A stretch of DNA of 10,588 nt from an uncultured Oscillospiraceae bacterium (GTDB lineage Bacteria; Bacillota; Clostridia; Oscillospirales; Oscillospiraceae). This document shows, piece by piece, positions 1 to 5,923 of this stretch. The notes beneath the pieces were generated by a model. That model was not told the origin of the DNA. It saw nothing but the letters and a program-made list of their open reading frames with translations, and searched no databases. A program made the translations under genes and the position numbers. How positions within the stretch are numbered: position 1 is the stretch's first letter; each line of letters begins with the position of its first letter. The stretch lies in assembly GCA_934569425.1 (NCBI GenBank), contig CAKTKM010000044.1:1-10588 (forward strand). Direction: 5' to 3'.

Positions 1-390
1 GCATCGATCCTGCTGGACTGGAGCTGTCTGCCGGCCAATGCCCGCTTTACCGGATTTTGCCTTGGTATGCTGGGCGACCTGATCTTCCTGCTCTCAGTTG
101 TGAGCATGAAGGACAGCTGGCGTGCGGGTATCCCCGATCAGGACAGGACAGCTCTTGTTACCGATGGTATTTACCGATTCAGCCGGAATCCGGCGTTTTT
201 GGGCTTTGATCTCCAATACATCGGTGTGCTGCTGCTGTATGCCAACCCGATGACAGCCTGCCTGACCGTGTTTGCGGTCGTGATGCTCCACCTGCAGATC
301 CTGCAGGAGGAACGGTACCTGACGGAAGTATTCGGTGCGCCGTATATGGAATACCGGAACCATACCTTCCGGTATCTTGGACGGCGCTGA
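1..390 (+). CDS. Isoprenylcysteine carboxyl methyltransferase-type membrane protein, 3' end (partial)
   Basis: The frame is open from base 1 and stops at 388-390, so the last 129 residues are present and the N-terminus lies outside the window. The sequence shows a hydrophobic segment near the cut end (about bases 43-105), then a G-x-Y-x-x-x-R-N-P motif (166-192), a second hydrophobic stretch (about 215-290), and a Glu-Glu-Arg-Tyr then Tyr-x-x-Tyr pattern close to the C-terminus. That order is the hallmark of the ICMT/phospholipid methyltransferase (PEMT-like) superfamily, small multi-pass membrane enzymes that use S-adenosylmethionine, with the cofactor site formed by the R-N/H-P and C-terminal E-E segments. 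The methyl acceptor cannot be told from sequence; bacterial members are mostly uncharacterised. A lipoprotein gene follows after 17 bases, suggesting cotranscription. Confidence 0.82.
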   Translation, partial: ASILLDWSCLPANARFTGFCLGMLGDLIFLLSVVSMKDSWRAGIPDQDRTALVTDGIYRFSRNPAFLGFDLQYIGVLLLYANPMTACLTVFAVVMLHLQILQEERYLTEVFGAPYMEYRNHTFRYLGRR

Positions 391-407
391 AATAGGAGGA
401 ATCAAGT

Positions 408-932
408 ATGAAACAAAAATGTATTGCACTCTTTTTGCTGGCAGCCATGCTGCTGACCCTGACCGCCTGCGGGCCGACGCTGTCCCCTGCACCGGAAGAA
501 CAAACACCTGCTGCGGATGCCGCCGGTACAACGACGGAACCGGCGCAGTCTCTGACGCTGCCGATCCTGGACGAGATCGACCAGAATGTTACTCCCGGTG
601 TGTCCGGCTCCTCGCTGCGGGCTGTGCAGTCGGCGGCAGAGCTGTTGGACTGGGGCGTGACCACCAGTCTGGATCCTGAGGAGATCACTGCGACCGCTGC
701 CGCATGGCTGGCGGAAAAGACAGATGACCAGCGTGAGGCCTTCACGCAGAAGCTGATGATGGTAGACAACGCATATCAGCAGCTTCTGACAGACGGCGCC
801 CGCGACCTGCTGGATACCGCCGGATGTGAAGATACGCAGATCATATGGGGCAGCGAAACGGTAGAGACGGTAGAGGCTGTCCTGCGGGCGGCAGGCCTGC
901 GGGACGGAAGCAGTGAAACGGAAGGAAAGTGA
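408..932 (+). CDS. Putative lipoprotein of unknown function (174 aa)
   Basis: The protein starts with a short basic N-terminus, a hydrophobic core (residues 6-17) and a lipobox Leu-Thr-Ala-Cys with the acceptor Cys at residue 21, so it should be exported, lipidated and anchored on the outer face of the membrane. Residues 22-50 are a Pro/Ala/Glu/Thr-rich linker. The rest (about 50-170) looks helical and acidic and ends near a Gly-Leu-Arg. I do not recognise a family. The start is well supported: AGGAGGA at 394-400 lies 7 bases ahead of the ATG. It sits between the methyltransferase and a second lipoprotein with a matching N-terminus, so the three probably form one transcript. No catalytic motif is visible. 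Confidence 0.85.
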   Translation: MKQKCIALFLLAAMLLTLTACGPTLSPAPEEQTPAADAAGTTTEPAQSLTLPILDEIDQNVTPGVSGSSLRAVQSAAELLDWGVTTSLDPEEITATAAAWLAEKTDDQREAFTQKLMMVDNAYQQLLTDGARDLLDTAGCEDTQIIWGSETVETVEAVLRAAGLRDGSSETEGK

Positions 933-941
933 AAGAGAGAC

Positions 942-1289
942 ATGACACGGAAGATCATGATACTGGCAGCCTTGACGCTGCTGCTTCTGACTCTGACCGC
1001 TTGCGGCCTGACAGTGTCTCCAACGCCGGAGGATCGGTCTCCCGCTGCGTCTGATGCTCAGGTGCCGGATGTGCCGCAGGACGGCGAAGCCGAGCCCTCC
1101 GGCAGCGGAGACAGCACGGATGAAGCGTGGAAGCAGACGTTGTCAGACAGCCTTTTTGAGCAATATGGTGTGATCCCTGACCACTACGAGGATCTGGGCG
1201 ATGGGATCTATCAGGTTTATGTGGAGGTGGGCGGCAAGGTGGTACCGTTTGTTACCGTTGACTCCGCAACAGGCGACTACCACGGATAA
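942..1289 (+). CDS. Small putative lipoprotein (115 aa) with a PepSY-like C-terminus
   Basis: This has a signal peptide with lipobox Leu-Thr-Ala-Cys and Cys at residue 21, exactly where the upstream lipoprotein has it. A low-complexity Pro/Asp/Ser/Glu linker follows (about residues 23-60), then a small folded part (about 61-115). The last 30 residues read like a beta strand, a Gly turn, another strand and a terminal Val-Asp-x-x-Thr-Gly, which resembles the end of a PepSY repeat; that assignment is my inference from pattern alone. The gene starts 9 bases after the upstream stop with only a weak purine-rich ribosome site (GAAGGAAAG at 921-929, or AGAGAGA at 934-940). It is the last gene before a strong hairpin and so probably ends the operon. 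Function unknown. Confidence 0.8.
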   Translation: MTRKIMILAALTLLLLTLTACGLTVSPTPEDRSPAASDAQVPDVPQDGEAEPSGSGDSTDEAWKQTLSDSLFEQYGVIPDHYEDLGDGIYQVYVEVGGKVVPFVTVDSATGDYHG

Positions 1290-1300
1290 GTTGATACTTC

Positions 1301-1343
1301 CCAAAGGAGCAGACCTTTCGTCTGCTCCTTTGGACTTCTCTTT
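1301..1343 (+). terminator. Probable intrinsic terminator after the lipoprotein operon
   Basis: A perfect 14-bp inverted repeat, CCAAAGGAGCAGAC (1301-1314) and GTCTGCTCCTTTGG (1320-1333), is separated by a 5-base loop. It begins 11 bases after the stop codon of the second lipoprotein. The following ACTTCTCTTT is pyrimidine-rich but lacks a clean T run, so termination may be less than complete. On the opposite strand no T-rich tail follows, so it is read as a + strand terminator. Confidence 0.72.
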
Positions 1344-1390
1344 GGCATCCTCGCCGCATATAGTGAAGGAAAAAGGCTGGAGGTGCGCAT

Positions 1391-2206
1391 ATGGCAACAG
1401 GAAAAAGGATCAGAGGTGCGAGTTTGCCGCCGGTGAAAAAAGGCACGGCGGCAGGCGGCAGGGGACAGGGGCGGCGTCAGCAGCGCAAAACAGGAACGTC
1501 CCGGCGTATGGTGCAGCTGCTGGTCAGCGCCGCTATTCTGTTGGTGGTCGTGACGGTGAAATTTACTATGCCGGACGTGGCGTACCGCTACGGCGGCGAG
1601 CTGCTGCGCCTGATGGGAGAGGACACTGATTTCGCTGCGGCCTTCTCCGCTGTAGGACGCGCCGTCGGCGGAGAAGGTCTGGCGGAAGCCGCCAGAGATG
1701 CGTATACGGCGGTATTCGGCAAAGAGACCATATCTGTAGAGCAGCAGACGGATCGCAATGCGGTGGCCTATGGCGTGGATACCACGCCAGATACTGCCGA
1801 TATGCTCCAACGTGTGCTGGATTTTTCCTATCAAAAGCCGGTAGAGGGAACGGTCACCTCCTCCTTCGGCTTTCGGGATCATCCGGTGGCGGGGACGGAA
1901 CGGTTTCATTACGGCCTTGACATCGCCTGCGAAAAAGGCACCGTGATCCAGGCCTTTGCCGACGGTACCGTGACAGCGGTGGCAAACAGCTCGGAGCTGG
2001 GAAACTATCTGATGCTGTCGCATTCCAATGGTTATTCCACGCTGTATGCCCATTGCAGCCGCGTCAACGCCTCTGTCGGACAATCTGTCCGGATGGGAGA
2101 CCCCATCGCGGAGGTGGGGGATACCGGCGATGCTACCGGGGATCATCTGCACTTTGAATTGCACCATGACAATACTTACCTGAATCCCATTTATTATGTG
2201 GCGTAG
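1391..2206 (+). CDS. M23/LytM-domain membrane protein, SpoIVFA-like
   Basis: This is a 271-residue bitopic protein. Residues 1-39 are a very basic Gly/Arg/Lys/Gln tail, about 40-57 form one membrane segment, 60-145 are a stalk, and 150-271 are a LytM (peptidase M23) domain. The domain keeps His173-x3-Asp177, His221, and His252-x-His254 followed by Phe-Glu, the full ligand and catalytic set of zinc M23 endopeptidases. The start is set by GGAGG at 1379-1383, 7 bases before the ATG. It overlaps by 11 bp an M50 protease, the gene order of spoIVFA-spoIVFB. In Bacillus subtilis SpoIVFA holds SpoIVFB inactive in the outer forespore membrane until SpoIVB cleaves it. The LytM topology and context support that role here. 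A separate cell-wall hydrolase or a SpoIIQ-like role is possible because the metal site looks intact. Confidence 0.85.
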   Translation: MATGKRIRGASLPPVKKGTAAGGRGQGRRQQRKTGTSRRMVQLLVSAAILLVVVTVKFTMPDVAYRYGGELLRLMGEDTDFAAAFSAVGRAVGGEGLAEAARDAYTAVFGKETISVEQQTDRNAVAYGVDTTPDTADMLQRVLDFSYQKPVEGTVTSSFGFRDHPVAGTERFHYGLDIACEKGTVIQAFADGTVTAVANSSELGNYLMLSHSNGYSTLYAHCSRVNASVGQSVRMGDPIAEVGDTGDATGDHLHFELHHDNTYLNPIYYVA

Positions 2207-2795
2207 CCTCCCGATCACAGTTTCCGTCTCGCCGTCTGTGCCGCTGCTGCTGGCGGCATTTGTTCTGCTGTCTTCGCCGCTGCTGCTGTCCGCGCTGCTG
2301 CTGGGGGCAGTGCTGCATGAGCTGGGTCACTGTCTGGCGCTGCGTCTTCTGCATGCCCGCGTAACGGCACTCCGAATCTCGGTATTGGGAGCGGAGATGC
2401 AGATAGCGGGTCGGCTTTCCTATGGCGGAGAGATACTGGCTGCGGCAGCGGGACCTGCCGTGAATCTGGCGCTGGCGCTGCTGCTGGGGCTGGGGGGACG
2501 TGTTTGGGAGGGACTGTACCTTTTCTCCGGCGCACAGCTGGCACTGGGACTGTTCAACCTCCTGCCGGTTCAGCCACTGGACGGCGGCCGTATCCTCTGG
2601 CATCTGACTGCGTGGATAACCGAGCCGTATACCGCGGATCGGGTCTCGGGCGTGGCAGGCTTCGGCATGGCGGCGCTGCTGACGCTGTTGGCGGCCGCCG
2701 CGCTGTGGATGGGAGGAAGTCCCTTCCTGTTGTTGGCGGCGGCAGGGCTTCTGTGGCGGCAAATAGGGGTTGCCAAATCGACGCAAAGAAGGTAA
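2196..2795 (+). CDS. M50 site-2-type intramembrane metalloprotease, SpoIVFB-like
   Basis: This is a 199-residue, very hydrophobic protein with about six membrane segments. The zinc motif His41-Glu-Leu-Gly-His45 lies in an early helix, and the third ligand is Asp129 in an Asn-Leu-Leu-Pro-x-x-Pro-Leu-Asp-Gly-Gly motif, both as in SpoIVFB and other S2P proteases. SpoIVFB cleaves membrane-bound pro-sigma-K in the mother cell. B. subtilis SpoIVFB is about 288 residues with a C-terminal CBS domain; this protein ends soon after the last membrane helix with a basic tail and has no room for one. The ATG lies inside the end of the upstream gene (11-bp overlap) and has no clear Shine-Dalgarno, so it probably depends on translational coupling to the SpoIVFA-like gene. 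Family is near certain; the exact substrate is inferred. Confidence 0.87.
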   Translation: MWRSLPITVSVSPSVPLLLAAFVLLSSPLLLSALLLGAVLHELGHCLALRLLHARVTALRISVLGAEMQIAGRLSYGGEILAAAAGPAVNLALALLLGLGGRVWEGLYLFSGAQLALGLFNLLPVQPLDGGRILWHLTAWITEPYTADRVSGVAGFGMAALLTLLAAAALWMGGSPFLLLAAAGLLWRQIGVAKSTQRR

Positions 2796-2835
2796 AATGA
2801 GATGATATTTTCAAGTATACGATGGGAGAACGGCT

Positions 2836-4668
2836 GTGGATAAAAAACTGGAACGCATCCTGCCAAGGGTGCAGAAGCCTGCCCGCTATGTGGGCGGCGA
2901 GTATAACGCGGTCATCAAGGACAAGGCGGCGGTGGATACCCGCATTGCTTTCTGCTTTCCAGATACCTATGAGATCGGTATGTCCAATTTGGGTATGCGT
3001 ATCCTCTACGGTGTCATGAACCGCATGGAGGGCGTATGGTGTGAGCGTGTCTTTGCTCCGTGGGGTGATATGGAGGAGGAGATGCGGAAAGCGGACATGC
3101 CTCTCTTTGCATTGGAATCCGGCGACCCCATTACGAACTTTGACATTGTGGCCTTCTCCGTCGGGTATGAAATGGCCTTCACAGCCATTCTCAATATGCT
3201 GGATCTGGCAAAGCTTCCTCTGCGCAGCGCCCAGCGTGACGGTCTGACCCCGTTGGTGATCGCCGGCGGCACCGCCATGTATAACGCCGAGCCGATCGCT
3301 GACTTTATTGACCTTGTCAGTCTTGGCGAGGGAGAGGACATCACCGTAGAGCTGGTGGAGCTGCACCGCAAGGCGCGCCGCGAGGGCTGGAGCAAGGCGG
3401 ATTTTCTCCGTGCCGCCGCCCAGCTGGACGGCATTTATGTTCCCAGCCTCTATGACATCTCATATCATGAGGATGGCACGGTAAAGGCCATCACGCCCCG
3501 CGGCGGAGCCCCTGCCGTAGTGACCAAGCGGATCGTCCGTGACATGGACAAGGCCTATTTCCCGGTCAATACCATCGTCCCCAGTACTGAGATCGTGCAG
3601 GATCGCGTAACGCTGGAGTTGTTCCGCGGCTGCATCCGCGGCTGCCGTTTTTGTCAGGCCGGATATGTGTACCGTCCCGTCCGGAACCGCAGCCGCGAAC
3701 TATGTGCGCAGTACTGCCTGGATTCCTGCAATGATTCCGGCTATCAGGAGGTGACACTCTCCAGCCTCAGCACCAGCGATTATCCGCCGCTGACCGATCT
3801 GTGCGACCAGCTGGAGCCCTTCTGCGAGAGCCGCCATATCAACCTGTCGCTGCCCTCTCTCCGGGCTGACAATTTCTCCATGGCGCTGATGCAGCGCCTT
3901 GCCAAAGGACGCAAGACAGGACTGACCTTCGCGCCGGAGGCCGGTACGCAGCGGCTGCGGGATGTCATCAATAAGAATGTGACCTTACAGGCTTTGCTGG
4001 ATTCCTGCCACACGGCCTTTGCCGGCGGCTATAACGCCGTAAAGCTTTATTTCATGCTGGGACTGCCCACCGAAACGGATGAGGATGTGCTGGGGATCGC
4101 CGATGTGGCTGCCCGTGTCATGCACGCATGGCGTGAGAGTGCGCCCAATAAACAGCGGGGCGTCCGGATCACGGTATCTACTTCTTACTTTGTTCCCAAG
4201 CCCCATACCGCTTTCCAGTGGGAGCCGCAGATCACCCGCGAGGAGTACGAGCGCCGCGTGAAGCTGCTGCGGGAGAATATGACCACCAAAACGGTCACCT
4301 ACAATTGGCACGATGGACAGACCTCCTTTATTGAGGCGGTGCTGGCACGAGGAGACCGGCGGCTTGGAAAGGTGTTGGAAACCGTATGGCGTAAAGGCGG
4401 ACACCTTGACGCTTGGGAGGAGTATTTTTCGCTGCCTCGCTGGTTGGAGGCCTTTGCGGAGTGCGGCGTAGACCCTGCATTTTATGCTTATCGCCGCCGT
4501 GAGAAGGACGAGATCATGCCGTGGGATATGATCTCCAGCGGCGTGACGAAGGCGTATCTGTGGCGGGAGTATGAAAATGCCGTGGCTGCTGTCACCACGC
4601 CGGATTGCCGCACCCGCTGCAACGGCTGCGGCGCCAATAAGCTGGTAGGGGGGAAGTGCGATGTCTAA
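2836..4668 (+). CDS. B12-binding-fold radical SAM protein, TIGR03960 type
   Basis: 610 residues. The N-terminal part (about 1-230) has the Phe-Pro-Asp-x-Tyr-Glu-x-Gly-Met-Ser start of a cobalamin-binding-like Rossmann fold and an Ala-Gly-Gly-x-Ala-x-x-Asn-Ala-Glu-Pro motif. The central radical SAM barrel has Cys266-x3-Cys270-x2-Cys273 for the 4Fe-4S/SAM cluster, followed by Ser-Leu-Pro-Ser-Leu-Arg and Phe-Ala-Pro-Glu-Ala-Gly motifs. The end carries Cys591-x3-Cys595-x2-Cys598-Gly and Cys608. This matches the uncharacterised clostridial TIGR03960 family; the reaction is unknown to me, with tRNA or rRNA modification a common guess. The start is GTG 2836, preceded by GGGAGA at 2824-2829; an ATG at 2822 is out of frame. 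Its last 8 bases overlap the DUF2344 gene, its usual partner, which in some bacteria is fused to it. Confidence 0.93.
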   Translation: MDKKLERILPRVQKPARYVGGEYNAVIKDKAAVDTRIAFCFPDTYEIGMSNLGMRILYGVMNRMEGVWCERVFAPWGDMEEEMRKADMPLFALESGDPITNFDIVAFSVGYEMAFTAILNMLDLAKLPLRSAQRDGLTPLVIAGGTAMYNAEPIADFIDLVSLGEGEDITVELVELHRKARREGWSKADFLRAAAQLDGIYVPSLYDISYHEDGTVKAITPRGGAPAVVTKRIVRDMDKAYFPVNTIVPSTEIVQDRVTLELFRGCIRGCRFCQAGYVYRPVRNRSRELCAQYCLDSCNDSGYQEVTLSSLSTSDYPPLTDLCDQLEPFCESRHINLSLPSLRADNFSMALMQRLAKGRKTGLTFAPEAGTQRLRDVINKNVTLQALLDSCHTAFAGGYNAVKLYFMLGLPTETDEDVLGIADVAARVMHAWRESAPNKQRGVRITVSTSYFVPKPHTAFQWEPQITREEYERRVKLLRENMTTKTVTYNWHDGQTSFIEAVLARGDRRLGKVLETVWRKGGHLDAWEEYFSLPRWLEAFAECGVDPAFYAYRRREKDEIMPWDMISSGVTKAYLWREYENAVAAVTTPDCRTRCNGCGANKLVGGKCDV

Positions 4669-5323
4669 GCTGAGACTTTTATTTGTCAAGGAGGCGCAGG
4701 CTTCCTATATCTCCCATCTTGATCTGATGCGCACCTTCCAGCGCTGCTTTCCCCGCACGGAGCTGGACATCAAGCACACGCAGGGGTATCACCCTCATCC
4801 GATCCTTTCCATTGTTCTGCCGCTGCCGGTGGGACAGAGCAGCGACTGTGAGCTGCTGGATTTCGAGGTCACCCAGACCAGCGACGGCAGCGGCATTGCC
4901 GAAAAGCTCAATACCGGTATGCCCACCGGTATCCGCGTGCTGGACTGTTATGAGGCGCTGCGTCCCATCCGGCAGCTGGACAGTCTTCAGGCGGATGTAA
5001 CGCTGGAATATGACGCGGGTGTGCCGGAGGGGGCTGCAGAGCAGCTGCAGGCGCTGCTGGAGCAGGACACGCTTGTGATCCAGAAGCGCACCAAGCGCAA
5101 GGAACTGGCGGATGTGGACATTGCCCCGATGATCCGCAGAGCCGCAGTCACCGCGGACAGTCACAACGTGTTCATCGACATCATCGTTCAGGCGCAGAAC
5201 CCCGGTCTGAATCCGCAGCTGATCAAGAAAGCCGTTGCCGCTTACCTGCCGCACCTGACGCCCGACTTTGTTCGCGTGCGCCGCCGCCGCGTTCTTGACG
5301 CGGACGGACAGGATTTTCGCTGA
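4661..5323 (+). CDS. DUF2344 / TIGR03936 radical SAM-associated protein
   Basis: 220 residues. The N-terminus has the family signature: a basic strand, then Ser-His-Leu-Asp-Leu-Met-Arg (residues 18-24), then Gln-Gly-Tyr-His-Pro-His-Pro (about 41-47) and a Leu-Pro-Leu-Pro-Val-Gly segment. The C-terminus is very basic (Arg-Val-Arg-Arg-Arg-Arg), which would suit RNA binding, though that is inference. DUF2344 proteins are found beside or fused to TIGR03960-type radical SAM enzymes, so this is probably a subunit or substrate-handling partner of the upstream protein. The ATG overlaps the upstream coding end by 8 bp and has an excellent ribosome site (AGGGGGGAAG, 4647-4656). No clear terminator follows; the next gene has its own promoter. 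No enzymatic activity is established for the family to my knowledge. Confidence 0.9.
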   Translation: MSKLRLLFVKEAQASYISHLDLMRTFQRCFPRTELDIKHTQGYHPHPILSIVLPLPVGQSSDCELLDFEVTQTSDGSGIAEKLNTGMPTGIRVLDCYEALRPIRQLDSLQADVTLEYDAGVPEGAAEQLQALLEQDTLVIQKRTKRKELADVDIAPMIRRAAVTADSHNVFIDIIVQAQNPGLNPQLIKKAVAAYLPHLTPDFVRVRRRRVLDADGQDFR

Positions 5324-5349
5324 TTTTTTCATAAAAGTCAAAATAATGC

Positions 5350-5378
5350 TTGCATTTACAGGGCTTCTGTGGTATTCT
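5350..5378 (+). promoter_or_regulatory. Housekeeping (sigma-A type) promoter of rplS
   Basis: A -35-like TTGCAT (5350-5355), a 17-base spacer and a -10 TATTCT (5373-5378) preceded by TGG, giving an extended -10 (TG at 5370-5371). Transcription should begin near 5385, leaving a leader of about 89 bases ahead of the L19 start. The region just upstream (5324-5349) is AT-rich in an otherwise GC-rich window. Confidence 0.72.
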
Positions 5379-5384
5379 ATCATG

Positions 5385-5473
5385 GCGTGAAAAGGGCGGT
5401 CCTCTGTCGCCGGTGCCGAACTGCACCATTCCTATGGCGTTACGAACACCTATAATAACAGGAGGAAATATCC
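5385..5473 (+). promoter_or_regulatory. Structured 5' leader of rplS, candidate L19 autoregulatory element
   Basis: Between the predicted transcript start and the L19 ATG there are two small hairpins: GGCG 5395-5398 with CGCC 5408-5411, and GGTGC 5412-5416 with GCACC 5423-5427. The 9-base loop of the first holds TCCTCTGT (5400-5407), which can pair with the ribosome site ACAGGAGGA (5458-5466) through eight pairs and one bulged G, making a pseudoknot that would hide the Shine-Dalgarno. Ribosomal-protein leaders controlling L19 are known in Firmicutes. Assignment of this leader to that class is inference; I could not compare it with the covariance model. Confidence 0.42.
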
Positions 5474-5812
5474 ATGGATCTCATCAAAGCATTGAATGAA
5501 AAGCAGCTGAAGGAAGTACCTCAGGTGCAGGTGGGCGATACCGTCCGCGTGCATGTGAAGGTCAAGGAAGGCTCCCGTGAGCGTATCCAGGTTTTCGAGG
5601 GTACCGTTATTGCCAAGAAGCATGGCGGCATCGAGGAGACCATCACCGTCCGCCGTATCTCCTACGGTGTCGGCGTGGAAAAGGTTTTCCCCGTACATTC
5701 TCCCTCTATCCAGACCATCGAGACCGTGCGTCATGGTTTTGTGCGCCGCGCCAAGCTGTACTATCTGCGTGACCGTGTCGGCAAGGCCGCCAAGATCCGC
5801 GAGAAGCTGTAA
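5474..5812 (+). CDS. rplS: 50S ribosomal protein L19
   Basis: 112 residues, full length for bacterial L19 (bL19). Family features are the early Val-Gly-Asp-Thr-Val-Arg-Val strand, Glu-Gly-x-x-x-x-x-Gln-Val-Phe-Glu-Gly-like core, a [12 protein letters not shown] segment (about 58-69), Phe-Pro-x-His-Ser-Pro (72-77) and a basic Ala-Lys-Leu-Tyr-Tyr-Leu-Arg end. L19 sits at the 30S-50S interface near bridge B8. The ATG has a strong AGGAGG (5460-5465) 8 bases upstream. Codon choice is strongly biased, fitting high expression. The gene is monocistronic here, with its own promoter and terminator, whereas it often ends an rpsP-rimM-trmD operon. Confidence 0.99.
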   Translation: MDLIKALNEKQLKEVPQVQVGDTVRVHVKVKEGSRERIQVFEGTVIAKKHGGIEETITVRRISYGVGVEKVFPVHSPSIQTIETVRHGFVRRAKLYYLRDRVGKAAKIREKL

Positions 5813-5828
5813 GCAAATTCGATCCAAG

Positions 5829-5866
5829 AAAAACCGCCTGCTGTCCGTGGGCGGTTTTTTCCTTTT
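5829..5866 (+). terminator. Intrinsic terminator of rplS
   Basis: AAAAACCGCC (5829-5838) pairs perfectly with GGCGGTTTTT (5850-5859) across an 11-base loop, and the T-rich stretch runs through 5866 (TTTTTTCCTTTT). It starts 16 bases after the L19 stop. The A-run 5' of the GC stem mirrors the T-run, so a partial terminator on the - strand is also possible, but no - strand gene needs it. Confidence 0.92.
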
Positions 5867-5891
5867 CATTTCACAAAAACTGTGATATAAT
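5863..5891 (+). promoter_or_regulatory. Sigma-A type promoter of the rbgA-rnhB-yraN operon
   Basis: TTTTCA (5863-5868), a 17-base spacer and a perfect TATAAT (5886-5891), with TG at 5883-5884 giving an extended -10. The -35 box overlaps the T tail of the rplS terminator. The leader before the rbgA ATG would be about 25 bases and holds only a ribosome site, GAGGTGA (5911-5917). Confidence 0.85.
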
Positions 5892-5923
5892 ACACATGAT
5901 ACAGAATTGCGAGGTGACCCACC

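Noticed and set aside
1336..1364. Possible promoter before the SpoIVFA-like gene (TTCTCT, 17 bases, TATAGT; or CATATAGT as a sigma-E-type -10)
   Set aside because: The -35 matches only three of six bases for sigma-A, and no sigma-E -35 lies at the right distance. The gene context makes sigma-E control attractive, but the sequence does not show it well enough to annotate.
1277..2218. A 313-codon open frame on the - strand
   Set aside because: It is antisense to the M23 gene and runs through the terminator hairpin at 1301-1333; the translation is His/Arg-rich without domain structure.
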